NCBI RefSeq assembly: GCF_001267535.1 | Contig: NZ_JRXE01000022.1 | Coordinates: 1 to 36,981, forward strand | DNA from: Winslowiella iniecta | GTDB lineage: Bacteria; Pseudomonadota; Gammaproteobacteria; Enterobacterales; Enterobacteriaceae | Reading direction: 5' to 3' | DNA: 36,981 nucleotides | In this document: one piece after another, positions 1 through 8,770 of the stretch | Numbering within the stretch: the stretch's first letter is position 1 | How the letters are laid out: each line of letters opens with the position of its first letter | Notes under the pieces: generated by a model | The model's database searches: none | The model's input: the letters and a program-made list of their open reading frames with translations, nothing else | Told to the model about the DNA's origin: nothing | Made by a program: the position numbers and the translations under genes

Positions 1-72
1 TATGTGACTGAGTTACGCGAATGCGGCCAACGCAGCAGCAGCGCAAAAGATTCGTTTCATGCACAAAGAATT

Positions 73-192
73 TGCCTGGCGGCTGTAGCGCGGTGGTCCC
101 ACCTGACCCCATGCCGAACTCAGAAGTGAAACGCCGTAGCGCCGATGGTAGTGTGGGGCCTCCCCATGCGAGAGTAGGGAACTGCCAGGCAT
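73..192 (+). rRNA. rrf: 5S ribosomal RNA
   Basis: This is the 120-nt 5S rRNA of the large ribosomal subunit. The ends TGCCTGGCGG and CTGCCAGGCA pair as helix I, and the whole stretch is nearly identical to E. coli 5S rRNA as I know it. Bases 1-72 before it match no gene and are taken as the 23S-5S spacer; the 23S 3' end lies outside the window. Distal tRNA-Asp and tRNA-Trp genes follow, as in E. coli rrnC. Confidence 0.98.
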
Positions 193-276
193 CAAATTAG
201 TACCATTTCCCGTGACGCGGAAGTGAGAGAAACACCTGAAGTCAGACTGAAGGTCTGGAATCAGTACAGAATCGGT

Positions 277-353
277 GGAGCGGTAGTTCAGTTGGTTAGA
301 ATACCTGCCTGTCACGCAGGGGGTCGCGGGTTCGAGCCCCGTCCGTTCCGCCA
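277..353 (+). tRNA. aspT: tRNA-Asp (GTC)
   Basis: A 77-nt tRNA with encoded CCA. The anticodon loop CTGTCAC (309-315) is closed by CCTGC/GCAGG, giving anticodon GTC at 311-313. The acceptor arms GGAGCGG and CCGTTCC pair with one G-T wobble, and the T-arm contains GTTCGAG. It sits downstream of 5S rRNA and 7 nt before tRNA-Trp, so it is probably processed from the rRNA transcript. Confidence 0.97.
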
Positions 354-360
354 CCCTTTT

Positions 361-436
361 AGGGGCGTAGTTCAATTGGTAGAGCACCGGTCTCCAAAAC
401 CGGGTGTTGGGAGTTCGAGTCTCTCCGCCCCTGCCA
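361..436 (+). tRNA. trpT: tRNA-Trp (CCA)
   Basis: A 76-nt tRNA with encoded CCA. The acceptor arms AGGGGCG and CGCCCCT pair. The loop CTCCAAA (392-398), closed by CCGGT/ACCGG, carries anticodon CCA at 394-396. It is the last gene of the rRNA operon and a terminator follows 7 nt later. The Asp-Trp pair after 5S is the arrangement of E. coli rrnC. Confidence 0.97.
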
Positions 437-443
437 TAAAAAC

Positions 444-473
444 AATCCTTTGCTCCGGCAAAGGATTTTTTTT
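444..473 (+). terminator. Rho-independent terminator of the rRNA/tRNA operon
   Basis: A perfect 10-bp stem AATCCTTTGC/GCAAAGGATT with loop TCCG runs into eight Ts. It lies directly after tRNA-Trp and ends the ribosomal operon. Confidence 0.9.
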
Positions 474-590
474 GTCTAAAATTTACCTCTCAGACTCTCC
501 ATTTTCTTCCTTTCACGCCCAAAAACAGCAACCAAAAGAGTCAGTAATGGCTGACCCTGATGATCTCTGTTCTCTTTTTAAACCAATAAG

Positions 591-1412
591 TTATTTAATA
601 ACCGGAAATTTTAACAGCTGACGGATATGTGACTGTTGATCGCTGTTCTGTAACCAAACCGCATACAATGGACGTACCGCAACAGGCGTGTCCGGAATCA
701 CCAACAGGTCAGGATAAAGACTGTGCCAAACGTCGGGTAAAAACGCACAAGCTCCGGTAGTATGCAGCAATTGTCGGGTTAAATGCGCAGATGTGGTAGT
801 GAGAACCGGCACATCATCAGCCCCTGCCAGGTAGCTTTGATGCTGATGAAAATCCGCACCCCATTCCAGTTTTATATAGTCATACTTTTCACGTTTTTCA
901 CTCTGGCGTGAGCGGAACAGCGTCAGTGAAATATGACCAATTTGCTGGCTGGTCAGCTCATCCATTTTCGGCGCTTCAGTGGTGATCAGCAGGTCGAGTT
1001 GACGCTCATGCAATTGCTTAACCAGCAGATGTCGCTGAGCGACCCGCGCTTCAAGGTGCAGGTTCTGCTGATTCTCATACAGCGATTGTAGCCACGGTGT
1101 CAGATAAGCTTCCCACAACGATGCACTGGCACCGATAGACAGCTCATGATGCTGCTGAGTGTGCGAAACCTCCTTCTTGGCCATCATCCAGGTACTCATC
1201 AGACTCTCGGCGTAGGGCAGTAAACGCTCTCCGGCAGCCGTCAGACGAATATTATTGCGATGGCGAGTAAAAAGATTCACACCTAACTGATTTTCCAACT
1301 GTCTGATACGAAAACTGACCGCAGACTGCGTGAGATAAAGTGCTTCAGCCGCACGCCCAAAGTGGCGAGTTCTGCTCACCTCAAGAAAGGTTTTAAGTAA
1401 TTCCGTATCCAC
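591..1412 (-). CDS. hdfR: LysR-family transcriptional regulator HdfR
   Basis: A 273-residue LysR-type DNA-binding regulator, slightly shorter than E. coli HdfR (about 279). The N-terminal winged helix-turn-helix covers roughly residues 1-60, with [20 protein letters not shown] as the recognition region. An effector-binding domain follows. In E. coli, HdfR represses flhDC and also acts on glutamate synthase genes; the target set here is inferred. It is divergent from maoP across a 122-bp spacer that holds a perfect inverted repeat close to the hdfR start, a plausible autoregulatory site. The identification rests on sequence similarity plus position between the rrn operon and maoP. Confidence 0.92.
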   Translation of the reverse strand: MDTELLKTFLEVSRTRHFGRAAEALYLTQSAVSFRIRQLENQLGVNLFTRHRNNIRLTAAGERLLPYAESLMSTWMMAKKEVSHTQQHHELSIGASASLWEAYLTPWLQSLYENQQNLHLEARVAQRHLLVKQLHERQLDLLITTEAPKMDELTSQQIGHISLTLFRSRQSEKREKYDYIKLEWGADFHQHQSYLAGADDVPVLTTTSAHLTRQLLHTTGACAFLPDVWHSLYPDLLVIPDTPVAVRPLYAVWLQNSDQQSHIRQLLKFPVIK

Positions 1413-1425
1413 AGATATCTCCCAA

Positions 1426-1447
1426 AAATCATTTGTCGTAATGATTT
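1426..1447. promoter_or_regulatory. Perfect 22-bp inverted repeat, candidate operator or macrodomain site
   Basis: Arms AAATCATT and AATGATTT flank TGTCGT. The repeat starts 14 bp upstream of the hdfR start codon and lies 88 bp before maoP. It contains a T-N11-A spacing (1429 and 1441), typical of LysR-type operators, so HdfR autoregulation is possible. In E. coli a short site called maoS near maoP acts with MaoP to define the Ori macrodomain. I do not remember its sequence well enough to say whether this is it. Confidence 0.5.
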
Positions 1448-1458
1448 AAATGTTTTGT

Positions 1459-1486
1459 TTTACACTCTGTCAAGCCTATCTAATAC
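1459..1486 (+). promoter_or_regulatory. Candidate maoP promoter
   Basis: TTTACA (1459-1464) and TAATAC (1481-1486) with a 16-bp spacer form a possible sigma-70 promoter. A TATAAA at 1511-1516 is an alternative -10 box but has no good -35 partner. The choice is uncertain. Confidence 0.3.
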
Positions 1487-1534
1487 TCCGCGCCATAAAT
1501 AGCACGGCCATATAAAGAGTCAGGAGCGTGTAAA

Positions 1535-1873
1535 ATGGCGGAAAGCTTCGCAACAACTAATCGTTTTTTTGATAACAAACATTATCCACGCGGATTCTCT
1601 CGTCACGGTGATTTCACCATCAAGGAAGCGCAACTTCTTGAACGTCACGGTTATGCGTTCAATGAGCTGGATCTGGCAAAGCGTGAACCGGTAACGGAAG
1701 AAGAGCGTCTGTTTATCGAAGTGTGTCGTGGCGTACGTGAACCGCAAACAGAAGCGGAACGCGTCTGGTCAAAGTATATGACACGTATTAAGCGTCCGAA
1801 ACGTTTTCATACCCTTTCAGGCGGTAAGCCGCAGATGGAAGGCGTTGAAGACTATTCTGACAGCGACGATTAA
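1535..1873 (+). CDS. maoP: Ori macrodomain organisation protein MaoP
   Basis: A 112-residue protein of the DUF413/YifE family, close to E. coli MaoP in sequence and length. MaoP acts with the nearby site maoS to constrain DNA mobility in the Ori macrodomain. The protein is hydrophilic with an acidic C-terminus (EDYSDSDD) and no signal or membrane segment. AGGAG at 1522-1526, eight bases before the ATG, supports the start. It is divergent from hdfR and convergent with comM, with a hairpin terminator between them. Confidence 0.95.
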   Translation: MAESFATTNRFFDNKHYPRGFSRHGDFTIKEAQLLERHGYAFNELDLAKREPVTEEERLFIEVCRGVREPQTEAERVWSKYMTRIKRPKRFHTLSGGKPQMEGVEDYSDSDD

Positions 1874-1876
1874 ATT

Positions 1877-1901
1877 AAATGGGGCTTTCAGCCCCATTTT
1901 T
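1877..1901 (+). terminator. Terminator between maoP and comM
   Basis: Stem ATGGGGCT/AGCCCCAT (79-86/90-97 of the 1800s), extended by A-T pairs, has loop TTC and ends in five Ts for maoP. On the other strand the stem is followed by ATTTAATTT, so it may also serve comM, whose stop codon touches it. Confidence 0.85.
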
Positions 1902-3421
1902 CATTCCAGACTTTTATGCAGATGAATCAGCAGGCGATCGATAGCGCGATAGCTCAACGCTTCATGCAGATGTGTACGTTGTATCGCTTCTTCACCCGCC
2001 AGGTCAGCAATGGTGCGCGCAACCTTCACAATGCGTTGCCATGCCCTGACTGAAAGCCCCAGTTTATTGAGCACTGATTCCAGCCATTCAGCGTCCTGCT
2101 GCGATATCACACACCACTGCTGAATCTCACTGTTACTGAGCATGGCATTACACTTCCCGGCGCGACCCAACTGCCGTTCCCTGACCGCTAGCACCCGCTG
2201 TCTGACCGTCTCTGTTGATTCACTACACCGCTCGCGGCTGCTTAACATTCCCGAAGGCAATAATGGCACTTCCAGTGACAGATCAAATCGGTCGAGAAAC
2301 GGTCCTGACAAGCGACTCAGATAGCGTAACGTTTGCTGTGGCGAGCTGCGACTATGAATGCCCTGGTAATGGCCTGAAGGGCTGGGATTCATTGCTGCAA
2401 CCAGCTGAAAACGTGCCGGATAAGTGACTTTTGCGCGCGCACGTGAGATCGAAATTTCTCCCGACTCAATAGGTTCTCGTAATGCGTCCAGCGCGCGTCG
2501 CTCAAATTCCGGCAGTTCATCAAGGAACAGCACGCCATTATGGGCGAGAGAAATCTCACCCGGGCGCGGCAGCGAACCGCCGCCGACCAGCGCATACATC
2601 GAAGAGCTGTGATGAGGCGCACGGAACGGTCGCTGACGCCATTGTTTATGCATTGTGCCACTATCGACCAGGCTGGCAATCGCCGCGCACTCCAGTGCTT
2701 CGCTGTCGCTTAATGGCGGCATCAGACCCACCAGTCGGGTCGCCAGCATGGTTTTTCCCGTGCCGGGCGGGCCAATAAGCAGCAGATTATGCCCACCGGC
2801 GGCGGTAATTTCTAACGCGCGTTTGGCCTGCTGCTGACCGATAATTTCATTGAGATCGAGCGGATTACCGGTTTCAGCCGGCGCACTGGCAACGGCCGCA
2901 GTCAGGATGGCCTGACCATGTAAAAAAGCACAGACCTCCAGCAGGTTGCTGGCGATGAGGCTTTCACCCTGCTGAATTAAACCAACTTCCTGCTGATTAT
3001 CATGCGACAGAATCAACTGACGGCCACAGTGCCGTGCCGCAATTGCCGCAGGTATAGCGCCCTGTACGGCCCGTAGCGCGCCGCTAAGTGCCAGCTCCCC
3101 CAGGAACTCACAGGCAGGCAATTTATCCCCAGGGACTTGCTCTGAGGCGGCAAGAATAGCGATAGCGATCGGCAGGTCGTACCTGCCTCCCTCTTTCGGC
3201 AAATCGGCCGGTGCAAGGTTTACGGTAATCCGTTTGGCCGGGAAGGTGAATCCGCTATTGATGATCGCACTTCTGACACGGTCACGCGCCTCTTTCACCG
3301 TCGTTTCGGGTAATCCAACCAGCGACAATGCTGGCAGCCCATTGCTTAAGTGCACTTCGACTGTAACCAGCGGAGCTTCTACTCCCAGCGCCGCGCGCGT
3401 TGAGACAATCGCTATCGTCAT
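1901..3421 (-). CDS. comM: AAA+ branch-migration helicase ComM (YifB, Mg-chelatase-like)
   Basis: About 506 residues, matching the family length. ComM proteins are hexameric helicases that promote branch migration of recombination intermediates during natural transformation, and are widespread even in species not known to be competent. An N-terminal ChlI-like domain (about 1-170) precedes a Mg-chelatase AAA+ core with Walker A GPPGTGKT near 217-224 and Walker B GVLFLDE near 297. A C-terminal lid domain ends SYRAIDRLLIHL. The start at 3421 is preferred because AAGGAG lies five bases before it; the GTG two codons upstream (3427) overlaps that ribosome-binding site. Confidence 0.94.
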   Translation of the reverse strand: MTIAIVSTRAALGVEAPLVTVEVHLSNGLPALSLVGLPETTVKEARDRVRSAIINSGFTFPAKRITVNLAPADLPKEGGRYDLPIAIAILAASEQVPGDKLPACEFLGELALSGALRAVQGAIPAAIAARHCGRQLILSHDNQQEVGLIQQGESLIASNLLEVCAFLHGQAILTAAVASAPAETGNPLDLNEIIGQQQAKRALEITAAGGHNLLLIGPPGTGKTMLATRLVGLMPPLSDSEALECAAIASLVDSGTMHKQWRQRPFRAPHHSSSMYALVGGGSLPRPGEISLAHNGVLFLDELPEFERRALDALREPIESGEISISRARAKVTYPARFQLVAAMNPSPSGHYQGIHSRSSPQQTLRYLSRLSGPFLDRFDLSLEVPLLPSGMLSSRERCSESTETVRQRVLAVRERQLGRAGKCNAMLSNSEIQQWCVISQQDAEWLESVLNKLGLSVRAWQRIVKVARTIADLAGEEAIQRTHLHEALSYRAIDRLLIHLHKSLE

Positions 3422-3684
3422 AATCACTCCTTGTTACCCGCCAGAGTGTCCTGAGAATCACTGAGTGACGATGGGCAAAGCAGAATGATGCGTGGCATGC
3501 CGAAAATAATCGTCGACGGTTGCAGAAGGATGAGTAATTTCTGACGATATATCGCAGAACTGGCGGAAAGATTCATCACGACAGGTGCGTAATGAACTTT
3601 TTTCAGTATCCGGCTTATTCGCGCGATAACAATCGCTTAACGTCGTTCTGTTTAACCCGTCTCAAAATTTCTCGCCGAAAAAAG

Positions 3685-3712
3685 TTGTCATAAGCTGGCT
3701 AACTGTGATAAC
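3685..3712 (+). promoter_or_regulatory. Main ilv operon promoter
   Basis: TTGTCA (3685-3690), a 16-bp spacer and GATAAC (3707-3712) lie about 40 bp before the ilvL start, matching the position of the E. coli ilvGMEDA promoter. The rest of the comM-ilvL gap (3422-3684) is A/T-rich and shows no gene. In E. coli this area binds IHF and Lrp, which I cannot confirm from sequence here. Confidence 0.65.
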
Positions 3713-3754
3713 TCTGTAGGCATTACTTCGAACAAGCGAAAAACCGAAACCGAA

Positions 3755-3853
3755 ATGAAAGCCCTTCTACGAGTGATTAGCCTAGTCGTGATTAGCGTGG
3801 TGGTGATTATTATCACACCTTGCGGGGCTTCGCTTGGAGAAAGAAAGGCTTAG
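3755..3853 (+). CDS. ilvL: ilv operon leader peptide IlvL
   Basis: A 32-codon attenuation peptide beginning MKALLRVISLVVISVVVIII and ending GERKA, the same length as in E. coli and nearly identical. Six Val, five Ile and four Leu residues make up almost half of it. Ribosome stalling on these codons when charged Ile, Val or Leu tRNA is scarce lets the downstream leader fold into an antiterminator. The terminator lies 20 bp after the stop codon. This is a regulatory peptide with no known function as a protein. Confidence 0.96.
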   Translation: MKALLRVISLVVISVVVIIITPCGASLGERKA

Positions 3854-3872
3854 AAATCAAGTCTGAATTCAC

Positions 3873-3910
3873 AAAAAACCCCCGCACCGAAAGGTCCGGG
3901 GGTTTTTTTT
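3873..3910 (+). terminator. ilv attenuator (Rho-independent terminator)
   Basis: A-run, CCCCC(G) and ACC pair with GGT, (C)GGGGG and T-run around a GAAA loop, followed by eight Ts. Placed between ilvL and ilvX, it is the conditional terminator of the operon, expected to form when IlvL is translated without stalling. Confidence 0.93.
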
Positions 3911-3950
3911 CGACCAGACGTAATGTCAGCGAATGAGAGAGGAATAAAGA

Positions 3951-4001
3951 ATGAACAGTAGCATAAAATGCTGTTGTTCCCAGCGAGAGGCGGGGGAATA
4001 A
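3951..4001 (+). CDS. ilvX: Small protein IlvX
   Basis: ATG at 3951 opens a 16-codon frame encoding [16 protein letters not shown], the same length as E. coli IlvX and with the same beginning pattern (MNxSxKxCxS). The purine-rich GAGAGGA near 3936 provides a ribosome-binding site. It lies after the attenuator and ends 2 nt before the ilvG start, so its translation may be coupled to that of ilvG, and the ilvG ribosome-binding site is within it. Its biochemical role is unknown. The three adjacent cysteines are a local peculiarity. Confidence 0.78.
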   Translation: MNSSIKCCCSQREAGE

Positions 4002-4003
4002 CT

Positions 4004-5650
4004 ATGAATGGTGCTCAGTGGGTGGTTCAGGCGTTGCGTGCGCAAGGTGTAGAAACAGTATTCGGCTATCCGGGTGGCGCAATCATGCCGGTGTACGATG
4101 CACTCTATGATGGCGGCGTCGAGCACCTACTGTGTCGTCACGAGCAAGGTGCCGCAATGGCAGCAATCGGCTATGCGCGCTCTACCGGCAAAGTGGGCGT
4201 GTGTATCGCCACTTCCGGTCCGGGCGCGACTAATCTGATTACCGGCCTGGCAGATGCGATGATGGACTCTGTGCCGGTGGTGGCTATCACCGGGCAGGTA
4301 TCGTCGGCCTTTATCGGCACCGATGCGTTTCAGGAGATCGATGTATTAGGTCTGTCGCTGGCGTGCACCAAACATAGTTTTCTGGTTGAGTCGCTCGACG
4401 ATCTGCCTTCGGTAATGGCAGAAGCCTTTGCCATCGCCCAGTCTGGCCGCCCTGGCCCGGTGCTGGTCGATATTCCTAAAGATATTCAGCTGGCGAATGG
4501 TGAATTAACGCCGCATCTGCTGCCGGTAGAAGAAGCGCTGGCGCATCCGGTTAATGAGTTACAGCAGGCGCGTGCAATGCTGGCTCAGGCAAAAAAACCG
4601 GTGCTGTATGTTGGCGGCGGCGTGGGTATGGCGCAGGCGGTTCCGGCGCTGCGTGCCTTTGCAAAAGAGACGGGAATCCCGACTGTTGCCACGCTGAAGG
4701 GGCTGGGTGCACCGGACGCGAACGATGCCTGCTATCTGGGTATGCTCGGAATGCACGGCACCAAGGCTGCCAATTTCGCGGTTCAGCAGTGTGACTTGCT
4801 GATTGCGGTGGGTGCACGTTTTGACGACCGCGTCACCGGTAAGCTGGATACCTTCGCCCCACACGCCAGTGTGATTCATATGGATATCGACCCGGCCGAG
4901 CTGAACAAGCTGCGTCGTGCGCATGTTGCATTACAGGGTGATTTCAATCAGCTGCTGCCAGAGATGTATCAACCGATTGATATCACGGCCTGGCGCGAAC
5001 ATGTGATGGCGCTGAAGGCCGAGCACAGCTGGCGTTACGATCACCCGGGCGAAGCGATCTACGCGCCGCTGTTTTTACATCAGCTGTCGGCTCGCAAACC
5101 AGACAGCGCGGTAGTGACCACCGATGTCGGTCAGCACCAGATGTGGAGCGCTCAACATATGAGTTTTAGCGCGCCGGAGAATTTCATTACTTCCAGCGGG
5201 TTGGGCACGATGGGCTTTGGCCTGCCCGCCGCGGTAGGCGCACAGGTTGCGCGGCCGAATGACACGGTGATCTGCGTATCCGGCGACGGCTCATTTATGA
5301 TGAATGTGCAGGAGCTGGGCACCATCAAGCGTAAACAGCTGCCGGTGAAAATCGTTCTGCTGGATAACCAACGGCTGGGTATGGTTCGCCAGTGGCAGCA
5401 ACTGTTCTTCTCTGAACGCTACAGTGAGACCAACCTCTCTGATAATCCCGACTTCCTGATGCTGGCCCGCGCATTTGATATTCCCGGCCAGCGCATCACC
5501 CGAAAAGACCAGGTCGACGCCGCATTAGACGCTCTGCTGAACAGTGAAGGGCCTTACATGCTGCATGTTTCAATCGATGAGCATGAAAACGTCTGGCCAC
5601 TGGTACCGCCTGGTGCCAGCAACGCAAATATGATGGAGAAAACCTCATGA
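4004..5650 (+). CDS. ilvG: Acetolactate synthase II large subunit
   Basis: A 548-residue thiamine-diphosphate enzyme, full family length, that condenses pyruvate with pyruvate or 2-oxobutyrate in the first common step of Val and Ile synthesis. The N-terminal domain carries the catalytic glutamate E47 (RHEQGAA), a central FAD/transhydrogenase-like domain follows, and the C-terminal domain has the ThDP motif GDGSFMMN and the QWQQLF segment linked to herbicide binding. The start at 4004 fits the family (MNGAQWVV). An in-frame upstream ATG at 3968 is inside ilvX and rejected. The gene is uninterrupted, unlike the frameshifted ilvG of E. coli K-12. It overlaps ilvM by four bases (ATGA). Confidence 0.98.
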   Translation: MNGAQWVVQALRAQGVETVFGYPGGAIMPVYDALYDGGVEHLLCRHEQGAAMAAIGYARSTGKVGVCIATSGPGATNLITGLADAMMDSVPVVAITGQVSSAFIGTDAFQEIDVLGLSLACTKHSFLVESLDDLPSVMAEAFAIAQSGRPGPVLVDIPKDIQLANGELTPHLLPVEEALAHPVNELQQARAMLAQAKKPVLYVGGGVGMAQAVPALRAFAKETGIPTVATLKGLGAPDANDACYLGMLGMHGTKAANFAVQQCDLLIAVGARFDDRVTGKLDTFAPHASVIHMDIDPAELNKLRRAHVALQGDFNQLLPEMYQPIDITAWREHVMALKAEHSWRYDHPGEAIYAPLFLHQLSARKPDSAVVTTDVGQHQMWSAQHMSFSAPENFITSSGLGTMGFGLPAAVGAQVARPNDTVICVSGDGSFMMNVQELGTIKRKQLPVKIVLLDNQRLGMVRQWQQLFFSERYSETNLSDNPDFLMLARAFDIPGQRITRKDQVDAALDALLNSEGPYMLHVSIDEHENVWPLVPPGASNANMMEKTS

Positions 5651-5904
5651 ATCAGCATCAATTGTCTATCGAAGCACGTTTCCGACCTGAAATATTGGAG
5701 CGCATTTTACGCGTTGTTCGCCATCGTGGATTCCAGATTTGTTCAATGAACATGGCCTCGTCGAGCAATGTGAGCAATATTAATATTGAAATGACCGTTG
5801 CCAGCCAACGCTCCGTCGATTTACTGTCAGTACAGCTGAGTAAATTAATGGACGTTGCCTGCGTTCAGGTTCAACAACAGACAACACAACAAATCCGCGC
5901 GTAG
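5647..5904 (+). CDS. ilvM: Acetolactate synthase II small subunit
   Basis: An 85-residue ACT-domain subunit (E. coli 87) that binds and activates IlvG. The segment [20 protein letters not shown] at residues 8-27 is the family signature. Its start overlaps the ilvG stop, implying translational coupling and equal production of the two subunits. It ends 18 nt before ilvE. In E. coli this isozyme is not inhibited by valine, which is inferred here. Confidence 0.96.
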   Translation: MNQHQLSIEARFRPEILERILRVVRHRGFQICSMNMASSSNVSNINIEMTVASQRSVDLLSVQLSKLMDVACVQVQQQTTQQIRA

Positions 5905-5922
5905 TCGCGAAAGGAAATAAGA

Positions 5923-6852
5923 ATGACGACGAAGAAAGCAGACTTTATCTGGTTCAATGGCGAGATGGTTAAATGGGAAGACGCTAAGGTCAGCGTTATG
6001 TCCCACGCGCTGCACTACGGCACCTCCGTATTCGAAGGCGTCCGTTGCTACGACTCGCACAAAGGCCCGGTAGTTTTCCGCCATCGTGAACATATGCAGC
6101 GCCTGCATGACTCTGCCAAAATTTATCGTTTCCCGGTCAGTCAGAGCGTCGACGAGCTGATGGAAGCGTGCCGCGAAGTGCTGCGCAAAAACAACCTGAA
6201 AAGTGCTTATATTCGTCCGCTGGTATTTGTTGGTGATGTCGGTCTGGGCGTTAACCCGCCAGACGGTTATAGCACTGATGTGATTATCGCTGCTTTCCCA
6301 TGGGGTGCTTACCTCGGTGCCGAAGCGCTGGAGCAGGGCATCGATGCCATGGTTTCCTCCTGGAACCGCGTGGCACCTAACACCCTGCCAACCGCAGCGA
6401 AAGCCGGTGGTAACTACCTCTCCTCTCTGCTGGTTGGCAGCGAAGCGCGTCGTCACGGTTATCAGGAAGGTATCGCGCTGGATACCCAGGGCTACATCTC
6501 TGAAGGCGCAGGCGAAAACCTGTTTGAAGTGAAAGATGGCATCCTGTTCACCCCGCCATTTACCTCTTCTGCCCTGCCAGGCATTACCCGTGATGCCATC
6601 ATTAAATTAGCCAAAGATATGGGTATCGAAGTGCGTGAGCAGGTGCTGTCACGTGAATCCCTGTACCTGGCAGACGAAATCTTTATGTCCGGTACCGCTG
6701 CGGAAATCACCCCGGTGCGCAGCGTTGACGGTATCCAGGTCGGCGAGGGCAAACGTGGCCCGGTGACCAGGCGTATTCAACAAGCATTCTTCGGCCTGTT
6801 TACCGGTGAAACGGAAGACAAATGGGGCTGGCTGGATCAGGTAAACCCATAA
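5923..6852 (+). CDS. ilvE: Branched-chain amino acid aminotransferase
   Basis: A 309-residue PLP fold-type IV transaminase that reversibly transfers the amino group between glutamate and the 2-oxo acids of Ile, Val and Leu. The PLP lysine is K160 in PTAAKAGGNY; SEGAGENLF and SGTAAEITPV are further class IV signatures. Length equals E. coli IlvE. AAAGGAAAT at 5909-5917 precedes the ATG. It follows ilvM in the operon; an inverted repeat separates it from ilvD. Confidence 0.98.
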   Translation: MTTKKADFIWFNGEMVKWEDAKVSVMSHALHYGTSVFEGVRCYDSHKGPVVFRHREHMQRLHDSAKIYRFPVSQSVDELMEACREVLRKNNLKSAYIRPLVFVGDVGLGVNPPDGYSTDVIIAAFPWGAYLGAEALEQGIDAMVSSWNRVAPNTLPTAAKAGGNYLSSLLVGSEARRHGYQEGIALDTQGYISEGAGENLFEVKDGILFTPPFTSSALPGITRDAIIKLAKDMGIEVREQVLSRESLYLADEIFMSGTAAEITPVRSVDGIQVGEGKRGPVTRRIQQAFFGLFTGETEDKWGWLDQVNP

Positions 6853-6865
6853 GTATAACGATTTG

Positions 6866-6889
6866 GCGAGCGGGCCATTGTCCGCTCGC
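6866..6889 (+). repeat. Perfect hairpin between ilvE and ilvD
   Basis: GCGAGCGG and CCGCTCGC form an 8-bp stem with an 8-nt loop in the 65-bp ilvE-ilvD gap. No T-run follows, so it is not a classic terminator. It could protect the upstream mRNA from 3' decay or mark an mRNA processing point. Confidence 0.6.
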
Positions 6890-6917
6890 AACTTATTCAG
6901 ACTGGAGTAAATAGAGC

Positions 6918-8768
6918 ATGCCTAAGTACCGTTCCGCCACCACCACCCATGGCCGTAATATGGCGGGTGCCCGTGCCCTGTGGCGCGCTACCGGAATGAC
7001 TGATGATGATTTCGGTAAGCCAATCATCGCGGTTGTTAACTCATTCACCCAATTCGTTCCAGGACACGTGCATCTGCGCGATCTTGGCAAACTGGTCGCT
7101 GAGCAGATTGAAGCGTCTGGCGGTGTGGCAAAAGAGTTCAACACCATCGCAGTCGATGACGGAATCGCCATGGGTCATGGTGGCATGCTGTATTCACTGC
7201 CGTCTCGCGAGCTGATTGCTGACTCCGTGGAATATATGGTGAATGCCCACTGCGCCGATGCGATGGTGTGTATCTCCAACTGCGACAAAATCACCCCGGG
7301 AATGTTGATGGCCTCGCTGCGCCTGAACATCCCGGTGATCTTTGTTTCCGGCGGTCCGATGGAAGCCGGTAAAACCAAGCTGTCCGACAAAATCATCAAG
7401 CTCGACCTGGTCGACGCGATGATTCAGGGCGCAAACCCGAATGTCAGCGATGCTGACAGCGACCAGATTGAGCGTTCCGCCTGTCCAACCTGCGGCTCCT
7501 GCTCCGGCATGTTTACTGCTAATTCAATGAACTGTCTGACTGAAGCGCTGGGTCTGTCGCAGCCGGGTAACGGTTCACTGCTGGCGACCCATGCCGACCG
7601 TAAACAGCTGTTCCTCAATGCCGGTAAACGTATTGTTGATCTGGCAAAACGTTACTATGAGCAGGACGATGAAAGCGCTTTGCCACGTAGCATCGCCAGT
7701 AAAGCGGCGTTTGAGAATGCGATGACGCTGGATATCGCCATGGGCGGTTCCACCAATACCGTACTGCACCTGCTGGCGGCGGCGCAGGAAGGTGAGATTG
7801 AGTTCGATATGAGTGATATCGACCGCCTGTCTCGCCTGGTGCCGCATCTGTGTAAAGTGGCACCAAGCACGCCGAAATACCATATGGAAGATGTGCACCG
7901 TGCGGGTGGCGTACTCGGTATTCTCGGTGAGCTGGATCGCGCCGGACTGATGAATAACGACGTGCGTAACGTACTGGGTCTGAACCTGAAACAGACGCTG
8001 GAACAGTACGACATCATGCTGACCAAAGACGAAGCGGTGAAGAAGATGTTTCGTGCCGGTCCGGCGGGCATTCGTACCACCCAGGCGTTCTCACAGGATT
8101 GCCGCTGGGACACGCTGGATGACGATCGTCAGGAAGGCTGTATCCGTTCGCGTGAATTTGCTTTCAGTCAGGATGGCGGCTTAGCGGTGCTGTACGGCAA
8201 TATCGCGCAGGACGGCTGCATCGTGAAAACGGCTGGCGTCGAGAAAGAGAGCCATGTCTTCCGCGGCCCGGCAAAAGTGTATGAGTCACAGGATGACGCG
8301 GTTGAAGCGATTCTCGGTGGCAAAGTGGTGGCGGGCGACGTGGTGGTCATCCGCTACGAAGGGCCAAAAGGCGGGCCGGGCATGCAGGAAATGCTCTATC
8401 CGACCACTTATCTGAAATCGATGGGCCTCGGCAAAAGCTGTGCGCTGATCACCGACGGCCGTTTCTCCGGCGGGACTTCCGGTCTCTCTATCGGTCACGC
8501 TTCACCGGAAGCGGCTGCGGGCGGTGTTATCGCGCTGGTGAAAGACGGTGACATTATCGATATCGATATCCCGAACCGCGGCATTAAGCTGGATGTGCCG
8601 GATAACGAACTGCATGCGCGTCGTGAAGAGGAAGAGGCACGTGGTGCTGAAGCCTATACGCCGCACGGCCGTGTACGCCAGGTCTCTCTTGCACTGCGTG
8701 CTTATGCATTGCTGGCCACCAGTGCCGACAAGGGTGCGATCCGCGATAAGAGCAAGCTGGGAGGCTAA
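6918..8768 (+). CDS. ilvD: Dihydroxy-acid dehydratase
   Basis: A 616-residue IlvD/Edd-family iron-sulfur enzyme that dehydrates dihydroxy acids to 2-oxo acids in Ile and Val synthesis. Cluster-binding cysteines fit C122 (NCDKITPG) and C195 within [15 protein letters not shown]81 and K124 are the expected metal ligands. The C-terminal domain contains [16 protein letters not shown] at 6903-6906 supports the start. It ends 2 nt before ilvA, so the two genes are tightly joined in the operon. Confidence 0.98.
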   Translation: MPKYRSATTTHGRNMAGARALWRATGMTDDDFGKPIIAVVNSFTQFVPGHVHLRDLGKLVAEQIEASGGVAKEFNTIAVDDGIAMGHGGMLYSLPSRELIADSVEYMVNAHCADAMVCISNCDKITPGMLMASLRLNIPVIFVSGGPMEAGKTKLSDKIIKLDLVDAMIQGANPNVSDADSDQIERSACPTCGSCSGMFTANSMNCLTEALGLSQPGNGSLLATHADRKQLFLNAGKRIVDLAKRYYEQDDESALPRSIASKAAFENAMTLDIAMGGSTNTVLHLLAAAQEGEIEFDMSDIDRLSRLVPHLCKVAPSTPKYHMEDVHRAGGVLGILGELDRAGLMNNDVRNVLGLNLKQTLEQYDIMLTKDEAVKKMFRAGPAGIRTTQAFSQDCRWDTLDDDRQEGCIRSREFAFSQDGGLAVLYGNIAQDGCIVKTAGVEKESHVFRGPAKVYESQDDAVEAILGGKVVAGDVVVIRYEGPKGGPGMQEMLYPTTYLKSMGLGKSCALITDGRFSGGTSGLSIGHASPEAAAGGVIALVKDGDIIDIDIPNRGIKLDVPDNELHARREEEEARGAEAYTPHGRVRQVSLALRAYALLATSADKGAIRDKSKLGG

Positions 8769-8770
8769 AA

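Noticed and set aside
13..387. Open frame on the minus strand over 5S rRNA and tRNAs (with RTGLEPATPC-like text)
   Set aside because: It is antisense to stable RNAs; such frames are a well-known spurious annotation in rRNA/tRNA loci.
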